A stretch of DNA of 64,000 nt from Pseudomonas sp. TTU2014-080ASC. Lineage in GTDB: Bacteria; Pseudomonadota; Gammaproteobacteria; Pseudomonadales; Pseudomonadaceae. The translations under genes and the position numbers were made by a program. Location of the stretch: assembly GCF_001446935.1 (NCBI RefSeq), contig NZ_LKKK01000001.1, forward strand, positions 1,054,001 to 1,118,000, in the 5' to 3' direction. The notes below the pieces were generated by a model that was given only the letters and a program-made list of their open reading frames with translations, was not told the DNA's origin and did no database searches. Positions 17,939 to 27,172 of the stretch are shown here, one piece after another. How positions within the stretch are numbered: position 1 is the stretch's first letter; each line of letters begins with the position of its first letter.

Positions 17939-20473
17939 CTACTTTCGGGGTTTGGCCCGTGCTGTGGGCTCGGCAATCATCGGATCATCAGGCCAGTAGT
18001 GCTTGGGGTAGCGCCCCTTAAGGTCCTTCTTCACCTCAAGATAGGTATTGGCCCAGAAGCTGGCCAAATCCTGCGTCACCTGCACAGGGCGACGTGCCGG
18101 AGACAACAGGTGCAACTTGACGATCTGCCGGCCATTGGCAATGCGCGGCGTGTCCGCCAGACCAAACAGCTCCTGCAAGCGCACCGCCAGCACCGGCGGT
18201 TGCTCGGCATAATCAATCTGGATACGCGAGCCGGACGGCACCTGAAGCGTTCGAGGTGCCAGTTCATCGAGTTTCTGCGGCAGCGGCCAGGGCAACAGAT
18301 TAAGCAGCAGGCCCGGCAAATCGAGATTGGCGAAGTGACTTAAACGCATGACCTTCCCCAGATACGGCTGCAGCCATTCTTCCAGGCTTGCCCTCAAAGC
18401 CGCATCGCTGACGTCCGGCCACTGGCTTTCACCACCACTGTCCAGATCAAGCTGGCGCAGCAGCGCCACCCGCGCCTGCCACTGACGCAGCTCCGGCGTC
18501 CATGGCAGCAACTCCAGTCCCTTGCGTCGCACCAGCCCGACCAGGGCCTGACTGCGCGACTGTTCATCCAGACCTTTGAGCTCTTCCCTAGCCAGCACCA
18601 GCTCGCCGACCTTACGCTGGCGCTCCGCGCGCAGTACGCCTTCGCGCTCATCCCAGTCTAAAACGTCCTGAGTAGTAAGCTGTTCTGCCAGCACCGTCTC
18701 GAACAGCTGCGGCTCCAGTTCAGCGGCCAGATAAATGCGCTCTTCACGTTGCCCCTGGCGACTGCCGAGGTCGGCCACCACTAGCCAGCGGTGTTTCATC
18801 AGCCCGTCCACATCCGCAAACTGAGCAGCACGGCCGTTGGCTAGTCGGTATTCCGCGCCGCCGTCACGACGCTGCTGTGCAACACGATCTGGATAGGCAA
18901 ACGCCAGCAGTGCGCCCAGCCAGCGCGGGTGATCGGTATCGGTAACCGGTTTATCCACAGGTCGGTTTCTCAACAATCCTTGGAACTGTCGGGACAGTTG
19001 CCGCGCACGCTGCACGCCCCCTTGCGCACCACGCTCAGCCCGCGACTCACCGCTCAACACGGCAATCCGCGTATGCAGATCAGCGCCAGCGCCACGCAGA
19101 ATGTCGCGTTCACTCAACAGCGCGGCCAGATCACAAGCCAGAGCCCCTAGCCCCAGCGCCTGTCCGCGCAGTAGCAGGTGGGCAATTCGAGGATGGGCAG
19201 GAAGCTCCGCCATGGCCTGACCATGGGCGGTAATCAGCCCCTGATCATCAACCGCGCCGAGGCGCTTGAGCAGCTCAAGGGCTTGGGCATAAGCGGCGGC
19301 AGGCGGGGGATCAAGCCAGACCAGCTCATTCGGCTGCACGCCCCAACGCACCAGCTGCAGCGCCAGCCCGGCCAGATCAGCCTGAACAATCTCCGCACTG
19401 TCGTAGGCATTCAGCTGCTCATGCTGACTCTGCGACCACAGTCGGTAGCAGGCGCCCGGCTCCATACGACCGGCGCGCCCCGCACGCTGCGTCGCAGAAG
19501 CGCGGGAAATGCGCTGGGTATCCAGGCGGGTCATACCGCTGTTCGGATCAAAACGCGGCACCCGCGCCAGCCCGGCGTCCACCACCACCCGCACGCCTTC
19601 AATGGTCAGACTGGTTTCGGCGATATTGGTGGCCAACACCACTTTGCGCTTGCCCGCCGGAGCCGGATCAATAGCGGCACGCTGGGCACTGAATTCCAGC
19701 TCGCCATGCAGCGGGCAGAGCAACACGTCTTCACGGCCAGCCAGCACCTGCTCAAGCTGCTCATTCACACGGCGAATCTCAGCCTGCCCCGGCAAAAACA
19801 CCAGCACACTGCCCGGCTCATCCGCCAGCGCCTGCTGAACCGTCTGCACGACTTTGGGTTCGATCCACTCGCCACTCTGCCAGGGTGCGCCCCACCGGAT
19901 ATCCACCGGGAACATACGACCTTCGCTGCGCAACACCGGTGCATCGTTGAGCAGACCCGCCAGGCGTTCGCCCTCAAGGGTGGCGGACATCAGCAAGACC
20001 TTCAGCGGCGGCTCGCCGGAGTCGGCATCGCGGAACATGGCGCGGCCATTCAGGCACAGCGCCAGGGCCAGATCGGCATCCAGACTGCGTTCGTGAAATT
20101 CGTCAAAGATGACCAGTCCGACGCCTTCTAATGCCGGGTCATCCTGCAGACGACGGGCCAGAATACCCTCAGTGACGACCTCTATGCGGGTATCCGGGCC
20201 AACCTTGCTCTCCAGACGAATGCGATAGCCCACCGTCTGCCCAACCTTTTCGCCCAGTTCACTGGCCAGTCGCTCTGCGGCGGCCCGTGCAGCCAGACGC
20301 CTCGGTTCCAGCATGATGATCTGCTGCCCGGCCAGCCACGGCTGATCCAGCAATGCCAATGGCACGCGCGTGGTTTTACCGGCTCCGGGCGGGGCTTCAA
20401 GCACCACCTCATCACGTTGGGCGAGGGCCTGACGCAAATCAGGTAAGAGGACATCGATAGGCAGAGTGTTCAT
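17939..20473 (-). CDS. hrpB: ATP-dependent helicase HrpB
   Basis: An 844-residue DEAH-type RNA helicase. Walker A is APPGAGKTTRVP (residues ~29-40), motif II is FDEFHERSLDAD, motif III is LMSATLEGERL, and motif VI is QRAGRAGRMEPG. The central helicase-associated domain and a C-terminal HrpB domain (to PKHYWPDDPMIAEPTARAKP) complete the usual length. Its exact substrates are poorly defined. It has a TATAAT-like -10 in its leader and is divergent from a small lipoprotein gene. Confidence 0.95.
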   Translation of the reverse strand: MNTLPIDVLLPDLRQALAQRDEVVLEAPPGAGKTTRVPLALLDQPWLAGQQIIMLEPRRLAARAAAERLASELGEKVGQTVGYRIRLESKVGPDTRIEVVTEGILARRLQDDPALEGVGLVIFDEFHERSLDADLALALCLNGRAMFRDADSGEPPLKVLLMSATLEGERLAGLLNDAPVLRSEGRMFPVDIRWGAPWQSGEWIEPKVVQTVQQALADEPGSVLVFLPGQAEIRRVNEQLEQVLAGREDVLLCPLHGELEFSAQRAAIDPAPAGKRKVVLATNIAETSLTIEGVRVVVDAGLARVPRFDPNSGMTRLDTQRISRASATQRAGRAGRMEPGACYRLWSQSQHEQLNAYDSAEIVQADLAGLALQLVRWGVQPNELVWLDPPPAAAYAQALELLKRLGAVDDQGLITAHGQAMAELPAHPRIAHLLLRGQALGLGALACDLAALLSERDILRGAGADLHTRIAVLSGESRAERGAQGGVQRARQLSRQFQGLLRNRPVDKPVTDTDHPRWLGALLAFAYPDRVAQQRRDGGAEYRLANGRAAQFADVDGLMKHRWLVVADLGSRQGQREERIYLAAELEPQLFETVLAEQLTTQDVLDWDEREGVLRAERQRKVGELVLAREELKGLDEQSRSQALVGLVRRKGLELLPWTPELRQWQARVALLRQLDLDSGGESQWPDVSDAALRASLEEWLQPYLGKVMRLSHFANLDLPGLLLNLLPWPLPQKLDELAPRTLQVPSGSRIQIDYAEQPPVLAVRLQELFGLADTPRIANGRQIVKLHLLSPARRPVQVTQDLASFWANTYLEVKKDLKGRYPKHYWPDDPMIAEPTARAKPRK

Positions 20474-20615
20474 TCAGGCTCCATTCAAGGGGCACGATTA
20501 TAACGATGAAACCTGAGGCCAATCGCGTAGTCCAGATACTGCTTTTTCACTAGTAAAAATGTCGTAGCAACAGCGGCATTGTTATAGTTCGCACTTCTGC
20601 AATCGGAGATGTTCA

Positions 20616-21035
20616 ATGCGCACCAGATCCCGTGTTGTCGGTGGCTTTCTCGTCGCCACACTCGTTACCCAACTCACAGCTTGCGGCACCCTTTTCTACC
20701 CTGACCGACGTGGCCAGATCGACGGCAAGGTCGATCCACTGATTGTCGGCCTGAATGCTGTAGGCATTCTGTTTTATGTCATTCCGGGGCTAATCGCCTT
20801 CGGCGTGGACTTCGCCACTGGCGCCATCTACCTGCCGGATAACAAGGTCTCCCAGGTTGACCCCGAGCAACTGAATAAACTGGTAGATGCCAGCGGCAAG
20901 GTAGACCTGGACGGGCTTAAGGCCCTGATTCTCACCGAGACTGGCCACAATCTACCGCTGGATGATCCGCGGCTGATCCAGCACAGCGGCAGCGTTGAGC
21001 AACTGGCGGCTTACGCTGTACGCCCACTAAGCTGA
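20616..21035 (+). CDS. Small predicted lipoprotein, conserved in Pseudomonas, function unknown
   Basis: 139 residues with a lipoprotein-type signal ending QLTACGT (lipidated Cys near residue 23). A second hydrophobic stretch (LIVGLNAVGILFYVIPGLIAFGVDFATGAIYLP) suggests membrane association. The C-terminal half is polar. The same gene sits between hrpB and the CDF exporter in P. aeruginosa from memory. No enzyme motif is visible. Confidence 0.7.
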   Translation: MRTRSRVVGGFLVATLVTQLTACGTLFYPDRRGQIDGKVDPLIVGLNAVGILFYVIPGLIAFGVDFATGAIYLPDNKVSQVDPEQLNKLVDASGKVDLDGLKALILTETGHNLPLDDPRLIQHSGSVEQLAAYAVRPLS

Positions 21036-21106
21036 CTACGACACCCACGTGGGTCAGACCAATACGGCTGACCCACTCCAACAAGCGTCCCGAGCAGGTG
21101 CCTCTC

Positions 21107-21997
21107 TTGAGCACAACGTCTAACCTTGCACGACTCATGCGCCTGGCCTCGCTGGCTGCCCTGATTACAGCCCTGACGTTGGCCTTAGCCAAAGGTGTGG
21201 CGTGGTGGCTGAGCGGTTCGGTCAGTCTGCTGGCGGGGCTTACCGACTCACTGCTCGACGGCGCAGCCTCGCTGCTCAACCTGCTGGCCGTGCATTACGC
21301 CCTGCGCCCGGCTGACGACGATCACCGTTACGGCCATGGCAAAGCAGAAGCGCTGGCCGGTCTTGGCCAGGCCCTGTTTATTGGTGCCAGTGCGGTGCTG
21401 GTGGGTAGCCACGCGGTTGACCGGCTGCTTAACCCCGAGCCGGTAACAGCCTCAACCCTCGGTATTGCAGTGATGGTGTTGTCGCTGCTGATGACCGTTG
21501 CTTTGCTGACGTTCCAACGCTATGTGGTCAAGCAGACCGGCTCCACAGCCATCCGCGCCGACTCTTTGCATTACCGCTCTGATCTGCTGCTCAACAGCAG
21601 CATTCTGGTAGCGCTGCTGCTGGCCAGCTTCGGCTGGCCCCAAGTGGATGCGCTGTTTGCAATCGGCATTGCCCTCTACATTTTCTGGAGTGCGCTGACG
21701 ATTGTGCGCGAAGCGGCCAAAGTACTGATGGATCAGGAACTGTCCACAGAAGTTACCGCGCAGATGCAAACCATTGCCTGCGCCGTACCCGGTGTGATCG
21801 GTATACACGATCTGCGCACCCGTCTTTCAGGCACTCACTGGTTCGTACAAATGCACGTTGAGCTTCCCGGCAACTTGCCACTGATCCAAGCCCATGACAT
21901 CTGTGAACAAGTGGAGAAAGCCATCGTCGATCAATATCCACGAGCGGAAGTATTGATCCATGCTGACCCTCACAGCGTGGTGAAACACCACCCTTAA
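21107..21997 (+). CDS. Cation diffusion facilitator (FieF-like) metal exporter
   Basis: Inner-membrane Zn/Fe/Cd-proton antiporter of the CDF family, about 296 residues. Metal-site residues are visible in TM2 (LTDSLLDGAASLLN) and TM5 (RADSLHYRSDLLLN), matching the DxxxD/HxxxD pattern of FieF. The HRYGHGKAEALAGL loop and a cytoplasmic C-terminal domain (GIHDLRTRLSGTHWFVQMHVEL, VEKAIVDQYPRAEVLIHADPH) are typical. Start uncertain: TTG at 21107 has AGGTG upstream, GTG at 21098 adds three residues. Confidence 0.9.
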   Translation: MSTTSNLARLMRLASLAALITALTLALAKGVAWWLSGSVSLLAGLTDSLLDGAASLLNLLAVHYALRPADDDHRYGHGKAEALAGLGQALFIGASAVLVGSHAVDRLLNPEPVTASTLGIAVMVLSLLMTVALLTFQRYVVKQTGSTAIRADSLHYRSDLLLNSSILVALLLASFGWPQVDALFAIGIALYIFWSALTIVREAAKVLMDQELSTEVTAQMQTIACAVPGVIGIHDLRTRLSGTHWFVQMHVELPGNLPLIQAHDICEQVEKAIVDQYPRAEVLIHADPHSVVKHHP

Positions 21998-22080
21998 ACG
22001 CATTTATAGAGTATTTACTCTAATCGCCCTACACTCGCTCCTGTCGATTGCCTTAAAACAACAACAAAAGGAGCAACACC

Positions 22081-22497
22081 ATGACGTTAAGCGCCGTAGC
22101 CCTACTTGGGTTGATTGCCTGGACTCTGCTGTTGGTTGTCCTGCTGGTGAGTCAGCGCGGCCTTTGGGTGCTGAGCGGCAAGATGGCCGTCAATGCCTTC
22201 CGCGCAGACGGCAGCAATGCCCCGAGCGCGTTCGGCCAGCGCCTGGTCCGGGCCCATGCCAACTGTCTGGAAAACTTGCCTCTGCAGGCAGGCGTGCTGC
22301 TGTATGCGATGGTCACGGCCCAGACCGCACTGACCGATCCACTGGCATTAACCCTGCTGGCGGCCCGCTTGATACAGTCCTTCATGCACTTGCTCAGCAC
22401 CCACCCACTGTTTGTCTGGCTGCGCTTTGTCGCCTTTTTCGCGCAGGTGCTGATTCTTATCTGGTGGTTGCTGCAACTAAGTGGCCTGGCTGGCTAA
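22081..22497 (+). CDS. MAPEG family membrane protein
   Basis: A 138-residue, four-helix membrane protein of the MAPEG superfamily (membrane-associated eicosanoid/glutathione metabolism). N-terminal helix LIAWTLLLVVLLVSQRGLWVL; conserved RAHANCLENLPLQAGVLLYAM corresponds to the family's R-A-x-x-N-x-x-E-x-x-P motif; LLAARLIQSFMHLLS follows. The bacterial role is unclear. It is preceded by AAAGGAGCAACACC. A terminator follows. Confidence 0.88.
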   Translation: MTLSAVALLGLIAWTLLLVVLLVSQRGLWVLSGKMAVNAFRADGSNAPSAFGQRLVRAHANCLENLPLQAGVLLYAMVTAQTALTDPLALTLLAARLIQSFMHLLSTHPLFVWLRFVAFFAQVLILIWWLLQLSGLAG

Positions 22498-22508
22498 ATC
22501 GCAGGCAC

Positions 22509-22542
22509 AAAAAAGGGAGACCTTAAAAAGTCTCCCTTTTTT
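22509..22542 (+). terminator. Rho-independent terminator downstream of the MAPEG gene
   Basis: 13-base arms AAAAAAGGGAGAC / GTCTCCCTTTTTT around an A/T-rich 8-base loop, ending in six T, 11 bases past the stop codon. Confidence 0.9.
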
Positions 22543-22820
22543 GCAAGTCCGTCATTATGGCGTTGGTAACACCTTTTCTTCGCCTGCCTGATTGGGCAGT
22601 GCGGACCCGGGTGCCGTGACGATCCGGTGGGATCGGCGGCTACCGCTCACCTGATTGGGCGATACGGCTGGACGCATCGTCCGGGCCTTGAAACTGAGGT
22701 AAAGCTTACGCCTGCTGCGCTAAAGAAAGATTGCTAATATTGCTCACCTGCCATAACGATTAGCAATTTTAATCCAATTAATGGAGAATTTACGCAATAT
22801 CTACAAAGGAGCCAAATAGA
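22543..22820. promoter_or_regulatory. Regulatory intergenic region upstream of the Lrp/AsnC gene
   Basis: No convincing gene. Two structures stand out. A direct repeat CCTGATTGGGC occurs at 22587-22597 and 22650-22660, each followed by a similar CGG-ending tail. A perfect inverted repeat ATTGCTAAT (22730-22738) / ATTAGCAAT (22759-22767) lies 53 bases upstream of the Lrp start in an A/T-rich stretch. The inverted repeat resembles an autoregulatory operator; the role of the direct repeat is unknown. Confidence 0.5.
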
Positions 22821-23300
22821 ATGGACAAACTGGACCGCTACGACCTCAACATCCTTGCTGAATTACAGCGAGATGCGACCCTTTCCAATCAGGAACTGGC
22901 AGAGCGTATCGGCCTGTCTCCTTCGCCCTGCTCGCGCCGGGTCAAGCAGCTGGAAGATGACGGCTACATCCTCAAGCAGGTCGCACTGCTAGACCGCAAA
23001 CGCTTGGGGCTGAGCCTGACGGCTTATGTTCTGATCGGTATGGATCGCCATACACCCGAGCGTTTCGAGCACTTCCAGGAAGAAATCCGCAAATGCCCCG
23101 AGGTCCTGGAGTGCAGCCTTATTACCGGGATGGATGCGGACTACCAGCTCAAGGTTGTGGTGCCCGACATGGATCACTATCAGAAACTGCTGCTGGGCAC
23201 GCTGACGCGTATCGAAGGCGTTTCCAGCGTGCGTTCAAGCTTCGTTTTGCAGCAGGTACTGTCCTCAACGCAGCTGCCGCTGGGGCATTTGCGTACCTGA
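22821..23300 (+). CDS. Lrp/AsnC family transcriptional regulator
   Basis: A 159-residue feast/famine regulator. Residues 1-60 hold the winged helix-turn-helix DNA-binding domain (LDRYDLNILAELQRDATLSNQELAERIGLSPSPCSRRVKQLE). Residues ~70-150 form the RAM ligand-binding domain (VLECSLITGMDADYQLKVVVPDMDHY). Family members respond to amino acids. An AAAGGAG lies upstream. It stands alone, so autoregulation plus distant targets is likely. PAO1 has the corresponding gene at this position from memory. Confidence 0.93.
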   Translation: MDKLDRYDLNILAELQRDATLSNQELAERIGLSPSPCSRRVKQLEDDGYILKQVALLDRKRLGLSLTAYVLIGMDRHTPERFEHFQEEIRKCPEVLECSLITGMDADYQLKVVVPDMDHYQKLLLGTLTRIEGVSSVRSSFVLQQVLSSTQLPLGHLRT

Positions 23301-23522
23301 CACACATCGTCGCATAGGTCCTGATAAGGCCCATTACTCTGCTTTTATGAGGTATATGGTCTGCAACGTCGCGATTATTGCCCTGCTAAGCGTATAATCG
23401 CCGACTTCTTGCTGTGCCTTGCGTGGTGCCCATAAGAGTTCCGAACTCATTACTAATACCAGCAACTGCCACCTCTGCCGCTTCCGGCAACACAGCCTGT
23501 CACTCTGGCAAACGAGGTTGCG

Positions 23523-23726
23523 ATGGAACCCGAGCTGTTTGAAGAACTGATGATGACCGGCCTGATCGGCGGTCTGGTCCTGTTTATGGCCTTTATCGTC
23601 TGGGATCTGGCGAAGAAGTCCAAAGCTGGACGCTTCGGCACCATGATCCTGTTTTTAGCGTTAGGGCTCGGTGTCCTCGGTTTCCTGATCAAAACTTTCG
23701 TTATTGCCGGGCTGGAAGGCGTCTAG
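23523..23726 (+). CDS. DUF2788 small membrane protein
   Basis: A 67-residue protein, MEPELFEELMMTGLIGGLV at the start, with two hydrophobic helices (LIGGLVLFMAFIVWDLA and FGTMILFLALGLGVLGFLIK) separated by a basic KKSKAGR loop. This matches the DUF2788 family of Pseudomonas and relatives; function unknown. GAGG precedes the ATG and a TATAAT hexamer lies at 23393-23398. Confidence 0.85.
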   Translation: MEPELFEELMMTGLIGGLVLFMAFIVWDLAKKSKAGRFGTMILFLALGLGVLGFLIKTFVIAGLEGV

Positions 23727-23799
23727 CCCCGTCTGTAGTCCCAATTTCACCGTCCTGGTTGCCCTGTGCGACCTAGAATCGTATTGCTTTGGAGAGACC

Positions 23800-24192
23800 A
23801 TGAAAGCCACTGACCGCGTCATGCAGAGCTATGGCCGCTGCTGTGCGAGCCCTGATTTTTTTGATGCTTTTTACCGTCACTTCCTCGCATCATCGCCACA
23901 GATCCGTGAGAAGTTCACCAGCACCGACATGACTGCCCAAAAGCAGCTACTGCGTCAGGGCATTCTCAACCTGGTCATGTACGCACGTGGCATGCCGGAT
24001 ACCAAGCTGCGCGCGCTGGGCGAATCCCACTCGCGTTTCAAACTCGACATCCGCCCGGAAATGTATGACCTGTGGATTGATGCCCTGCTGGCGGCCATCA
24101 GCGAGCACGATAAAGAGTTTTGCAGTGAATCACGCCATGCCTGGCTGGAAGTGCTGAACAAGGGCGTTAACGTGATCAAGGCTGGTTACTGA
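23800..24192 (+). CDS. Single-domain globin
   Basis: A 130-residue haem-globin-fold protein. The proximal histidine is likely His77 in LGESHSRF, and RHFLASSPQIREKF resembles the B-C region with the conserved Phe. It lacks a reductase domain, so it is neither a flavohaemoglobin nor clearly a truncated haemoglobin. Similar small globins occur next to DUF2788 in other Pseudomonas. The start is the ATG at 23800 after GGAGAGACC; earlier in-frame codons reach into the upstream gene. Its stop abuts the rluE stop on the other strand. Confidence 0.8.
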   Translation: MKATDRVMQSYGRCCASPDFFDAFYRHFLASSPQIREKFTSTDMTAQKQLLRQGILNLVMYARGMPDTKLRALGESHSRFKLDIRPEMYDLWIDALLAAISEHDKEFCSESRHAWLEVLNKGVNVIKAGY

Positions 24193-24828
24193 TCAACCGA
24201 GCCGGGCCGGCACTTCCCGCCATTGTCCCGGCTCCAGCCCATCCAGCGCGAAAGGCCCGATCCGCACCCGCACCAAACGCAGCGTCGGTAAGCCAACTGC
24301 CGCGGTCATGCGTCTTACCTGACGATTGCGCCCCTCACGTATCACCAGCTCTAGCCAGCTTGTGGGAATACTCTTGCGAAAGCGCACCGGCGGGTTGCGC
24401 GGCCACAGCTGCGGCTCATCCAGCGGCCTCGCCTCAGCGGGCAATGTCTGCCCGTCATTCAGCTGCACACCGTCGCGCAGTTGCTGTAATTGCGCTTCAG
24501 TTGGCTCCCCCTCGACCTGCACCCAGTAGGTTTTCGGCAGTTTGTGTTTGGGGTCTGCAATCTGTGCCTGCAAGCGGCCGTCATTGGTCAACAGCAGCAA
24601 GCCTTCACTGTCGCGGTCTAGTCGGCCGGCCGGGTAAACCCCTTTTACGTCGACATAGTCCTTGAGCGTGGCGCGGCCCTGATCATCGTTAAACTGGGTC
24701 AGCACATCGAAGGGCTTGTTCAGCAACAATAAACGCGGCTCAACCGGCGCAGCCTTGGCGACACGACGCGGCGCAGCAGTGCGTGAAGCAGAACGGGGTT
24801 TGCTGGCAGGACGTGATGGACGCGACAT
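24193..24828 (-). CDS. rluE: 23S rRNA pseudouridine(2457) synthase RluE
   Basis: A 211-residue RsuA/RluE-family pseudouridine synthase. After a basic, disordered tail (1-~30) come [13 protein letters not shown], the catalytic-Asp motif [27 protein letters not shown], and [29 protein letters not shown] near the end. There is no S4 domain, which fits RluE rather than RsuA or RluB. Modifies U2457 of 23S rRNA. Confidence 0.9.
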   Translation of the reverse strand: MSRPSRPASKPRSASRTAAPRRVAKAAPVEPRLLLLNKPFDVLTQFNDDQGRATLKDYVDVKGVYPAGRLDRDSEGLLLLTNDGRLQAQIADPKHKLPKTYWVQVEGEPTEAQLQQLRDGVQLNDGQTLPAEARPLDEPQLWPRNPPVRFRKSIPTSWLELVIREGRNRQVRRMTAAVGLPTLRLVRVRIGPFALDGLEPGQWREVPARLG

Positions 24829-24903
24829 GATTACTCTGTACGGATGTGAAAGGTCGCCAGTTTAACCGAGACTAACCACCCTCGCAGATACAGGATTATC
24901 GCC

Positions 24904-25350
24904 ATGCGCATTGAAACTCCCACCGCTGCGGAGCTGCCCCGCCTTGTGGATATCTGGGAAGCGGCCGTTCGGGCCACCCACGACTTTCTCCCGGAGGCCG
25001 ATCTGCAGTTAATCAAACCCTTACTGATCAGCCAGTATTTCCCTAACGTGCAACTGATCTGCATCCGGGATGAGCAGGGCGAGATTGCAGGCTTTGGCGG
25101 ATATGCAGATGGCAAGGTGGAAATGCTCTTTGTCGCCCCAGAGGCCCACGGCAAAGGCTTGGGCAAAGCGCTGCTACATGATGCCATCAACCGCCTTGGC
25201 GCGACTGAGGTTGACGTTAATGAACAGAACCCGAAAGCCGTGGCTTTCTACCTCAACCAAGGCTTTGAAGTGACCGGCCGCTCACCGCTGGATGGCGGCG
25301 GCCGGCCCTTCCCGATTCTGCATCTGAAGCTCGCTGCACACCGCGATTAA
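24904..25350 (+). CDS. GNAT family N-acetyltransferase (YjaB-like)
   Basis: A 148-residue acetyl-CoA-dependent acyltransferase. Motif A is VEMLFVAPEAHGKGLGKALLHDAI (residues ~75-98) with the acetyl-CoA pyrophosphate loop; motif B contains VDVNEQNPKAVAFYLNQGFEVTGRS. N-terminal RIETPTAAELPRLVDIWEAAVRATHDFL is typical of YjaB-like members. Substrate unknown. Its stop overlaps the amn stop on the opposite strand by four bases. Confidence 0.88.
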   Translation: MRIETPTAAELPRLVDIWEAAVRATHDFLPEADLQLIKPLLISQYFPNVQLICIRDEQGEIAGFGGYADGKVEMLFVAPEAHGKGLGKALLHDAINRLGATEVDVNEQNPKAVAFYLNQGFEVTGRSPLDGGGRPFPILHLKLAAHRD

Positions 25351-26816
25351 CGGAACGGCGGCTCGTCAAAGCTGCGCAGTTTGCGTGAGTGCAGTGACGT
25401 CACCTGCCCGCGCAGCAGTTCCAGCGCAGTAATGCCGATGTGCAGGTGCTGAGTCACCGCCCTCTCGTAGAACGCACCAGCGGCACCGGGCAGTTTGATC
25501 TCGCTGTGCAGAGGCTTATCTGACACACACAGCAAGGTCCCGTACGGAACACGCAAGCGATACCCCTGAGCGGCGATGGTGCCGCTTTCCATATCCACCG
25601 CCACCGCGCGAGACAAGTTGATCAACGGCCGTTCCTGCGCCCAACGCAGCTCCCAGTTGCGGTCGTCATAAGTCAGTACAGTGCCGGTACGCAGGCGTTT
25701 CTTCAGCTCATCGCCTTCTTCACCAGTGACCTGCTTGGCCGCCTCCTGCAAGGCCTGCTGCACTTCGGCCAGCGCTGGCAACGGAATATTCGGCGGCAGC
25801 ACACGATCGAGAATGCCGTCGCGACGCATGTAAGCGTGGGCCAATACGTAGTCGCCGATGGTCTGCGACTGACGCAGACCGCCGCAGTGGCCAATCATCA
25901 GCCAGCAATGCGGGCGCAGCACGGCCAGGTGATCGGTGATGTTTTTGGCGTTGGACGGGCCGACGCCGATATTGACCAGGGTTATGCCGTGGCCATCATC
26001 GCTTTTCAGGTGATAGGCCGGCATCTGATAGCGGTGCCAGACCACTGTCTCGATAATCGCCTGCATCTCGTCTTCGGGCATGCCACGCTTCACCACCACG
26101 TTGCCCGGAAGCACCATCTGACTGAAGCGCGAGTCGCTCTGAAGCACATCCAGACCATGACGGATGAACTGATCCACGTAGCGGTGATAGTTGGTCAGCA
26201 GAATCCAAGGCTGTACATGACGCCAGTCGCTGCCGGTGTAATGCACCAGACGGCGCAGAGAGAAATCCGTGCGGGCCGCGTCGAACAGCGCCAGCGGTAA
26301 GGTTTCACGGCTTTCCCAATCTTCCAGTCCATCTGCGATGCCGTCGGTCGCGGCGGACAGATCCGTGCTTGGAAACACCCGCGCCAACTCAGCAGCAGTC
26401 ACGCCCTTTCCACCCAGCTCGTCACCCTGCTCAACCACATACGGATACGGGATGTTTTGCTCGCTCAAGCCTACTTCCAGCTGCACGCTGAACTCCGCCA
26501 GCAACGGGCGCAGTTGCTCCAGCAAATATTTGCGGAAGGCCTCGGGCTGGGTCACGGTGACCCGGTACATCCCCGGCACCTGGACCTTAGCGAACGCCCG
26601 CACACTGGCCGGAACTTCTTCCAGGCAGGCATAGTGCAGACGCAACTCGGGATAGCGGAACAGCCGCTGCTGATCCGCTGTTGGACGCTCCCGATTCGCC
26701 AGATAAGCCTTCAACGCCTGACGCAACGCCTGACTGGCCTGTTGATAAAGTGCGATAAGCCGGTCGACAGCCTCTTCGGCACTGCTGACCGCTACAAAGT
26801 CCGAATCTGACGACAT
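25347..26816 (-). CDS. amn: AMP nucleosidase
   Basis: A 489-residue enzyme hydrolysing AMP to adenine and ribose-5-phosphate. The N-terminal AMP-nucleosidase domain covers about residues 1-180. The C-terminal nucleoside-phosphorylase-fold domain shows TLVNIGVGPSNAKNITDHLAVLRPHCWLMIGHCGGLR, DYVLAHAYMRRDGILD and VAVDMESGTIAAQGYR, the active-site Glu/Asp region. The ATG at 26816 follows GGGAGC; an upstream in-frame ATG adds 22 unlike residues and is not favoured. Confidence 0.94.
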   Translation of the reverse strand: MSSDSDFVAVSSAEEAVDRLIALYQQASQALRQALKAYLANRERPTADQQRLFRYPELRLHYACLEEVPASVRAFAKVQVPGMYRVTVTQPEAFRKYLLEQLRPLLAEFSVQLEVGLSEQNIPYPYVVEQGDELGGKGVTAAELARVFPSTDLSAATDGIADGLEDWESRETLPLALFDAARTDFSLRRLVHYTGSDWRHVQPWILLTNYHRYVDQFIRHGLDVLQSDSRFSQMVLPGNVVVKRGMPEDEMQAIIETVVWHRYQMPAYHLKSDDGHGITLVNIGVGPSNAKNITDHLAVLRPHCWLMIGHCGGLRQSQTIGDYVLAHAYMRRDGILDRVLPPNIPLPALAEVQQALQEAAKQVTGEEGDELKKRLRTGTVLTYDDRNWELRWAQERPLINLSRAVAVDMESGTIAAQGYRLRVPYGTLLCVSDKPLHSEIKLPGAAGAFYERAVTQHLHIGITALELLRGQVTSLHSRKLRSFDEPPFR

Positions 26817-27172
26817 ACATTGCTCCCTTTCTAATGAGTGCTGGCAATCTCTCACAGACCAGAATGCCCCAGCCATGTTCAATCGTCAGTCAGTAATTGA
26901 CCCTAGGTACGTATGTGCCTAGACTGCCGGCCTTTTCCGCCGTATCCCCGCAAGATGTTGCCTTTCATATCCCCGACCTGTGCGACTCACCCGAGTCCCG
27001 CCTGGCTATGCCGCACCTGGCCCCGCGATGCTCTGCAACGCCGGCGCCGTAGCGTGCTCTTTGCGTTTACCTTCTCGCCTCACTGCTAAACAGCCTGAGT
27101 TGTTATCTCCCTAGTCATCGCACCAGTGCGATGTCGGTCTGTTTTTGTCTTGCCCAAAAGGCTGAGTCGGTT
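26817..27172. promoter_or_regulatory. Intergenic region between amn and MFS gene with two operator-like inverted repeats
   Basis: About 350 bases with no supported gene, carrying promoters for the divergent amn and MFS genes. CTAGGTAC-GTAT-GTGCCTAG (26903-26922) is a nearly perfect palindrome (7 of 8 arm bases). CATCGCAC-CA-GTGCGATG (27116-27133) is perfect and covers an alternative MFS start codon. The stretch between is C/T-rich and shows nothing else. Confidence 0.5.

Noticed and set aside
18000..20131. + strand open frames opposite hrpB, up to 317 codons
   Set aside because: hrpB has all helicase motifs on the other strand; these frames show none.
23347..23397. A 16-codon ATG frame (MRYMVCNVAIIALLSV) before the DUF2788 gene
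   Set aside because: Too short, no ribosome-binding site, likely chance.
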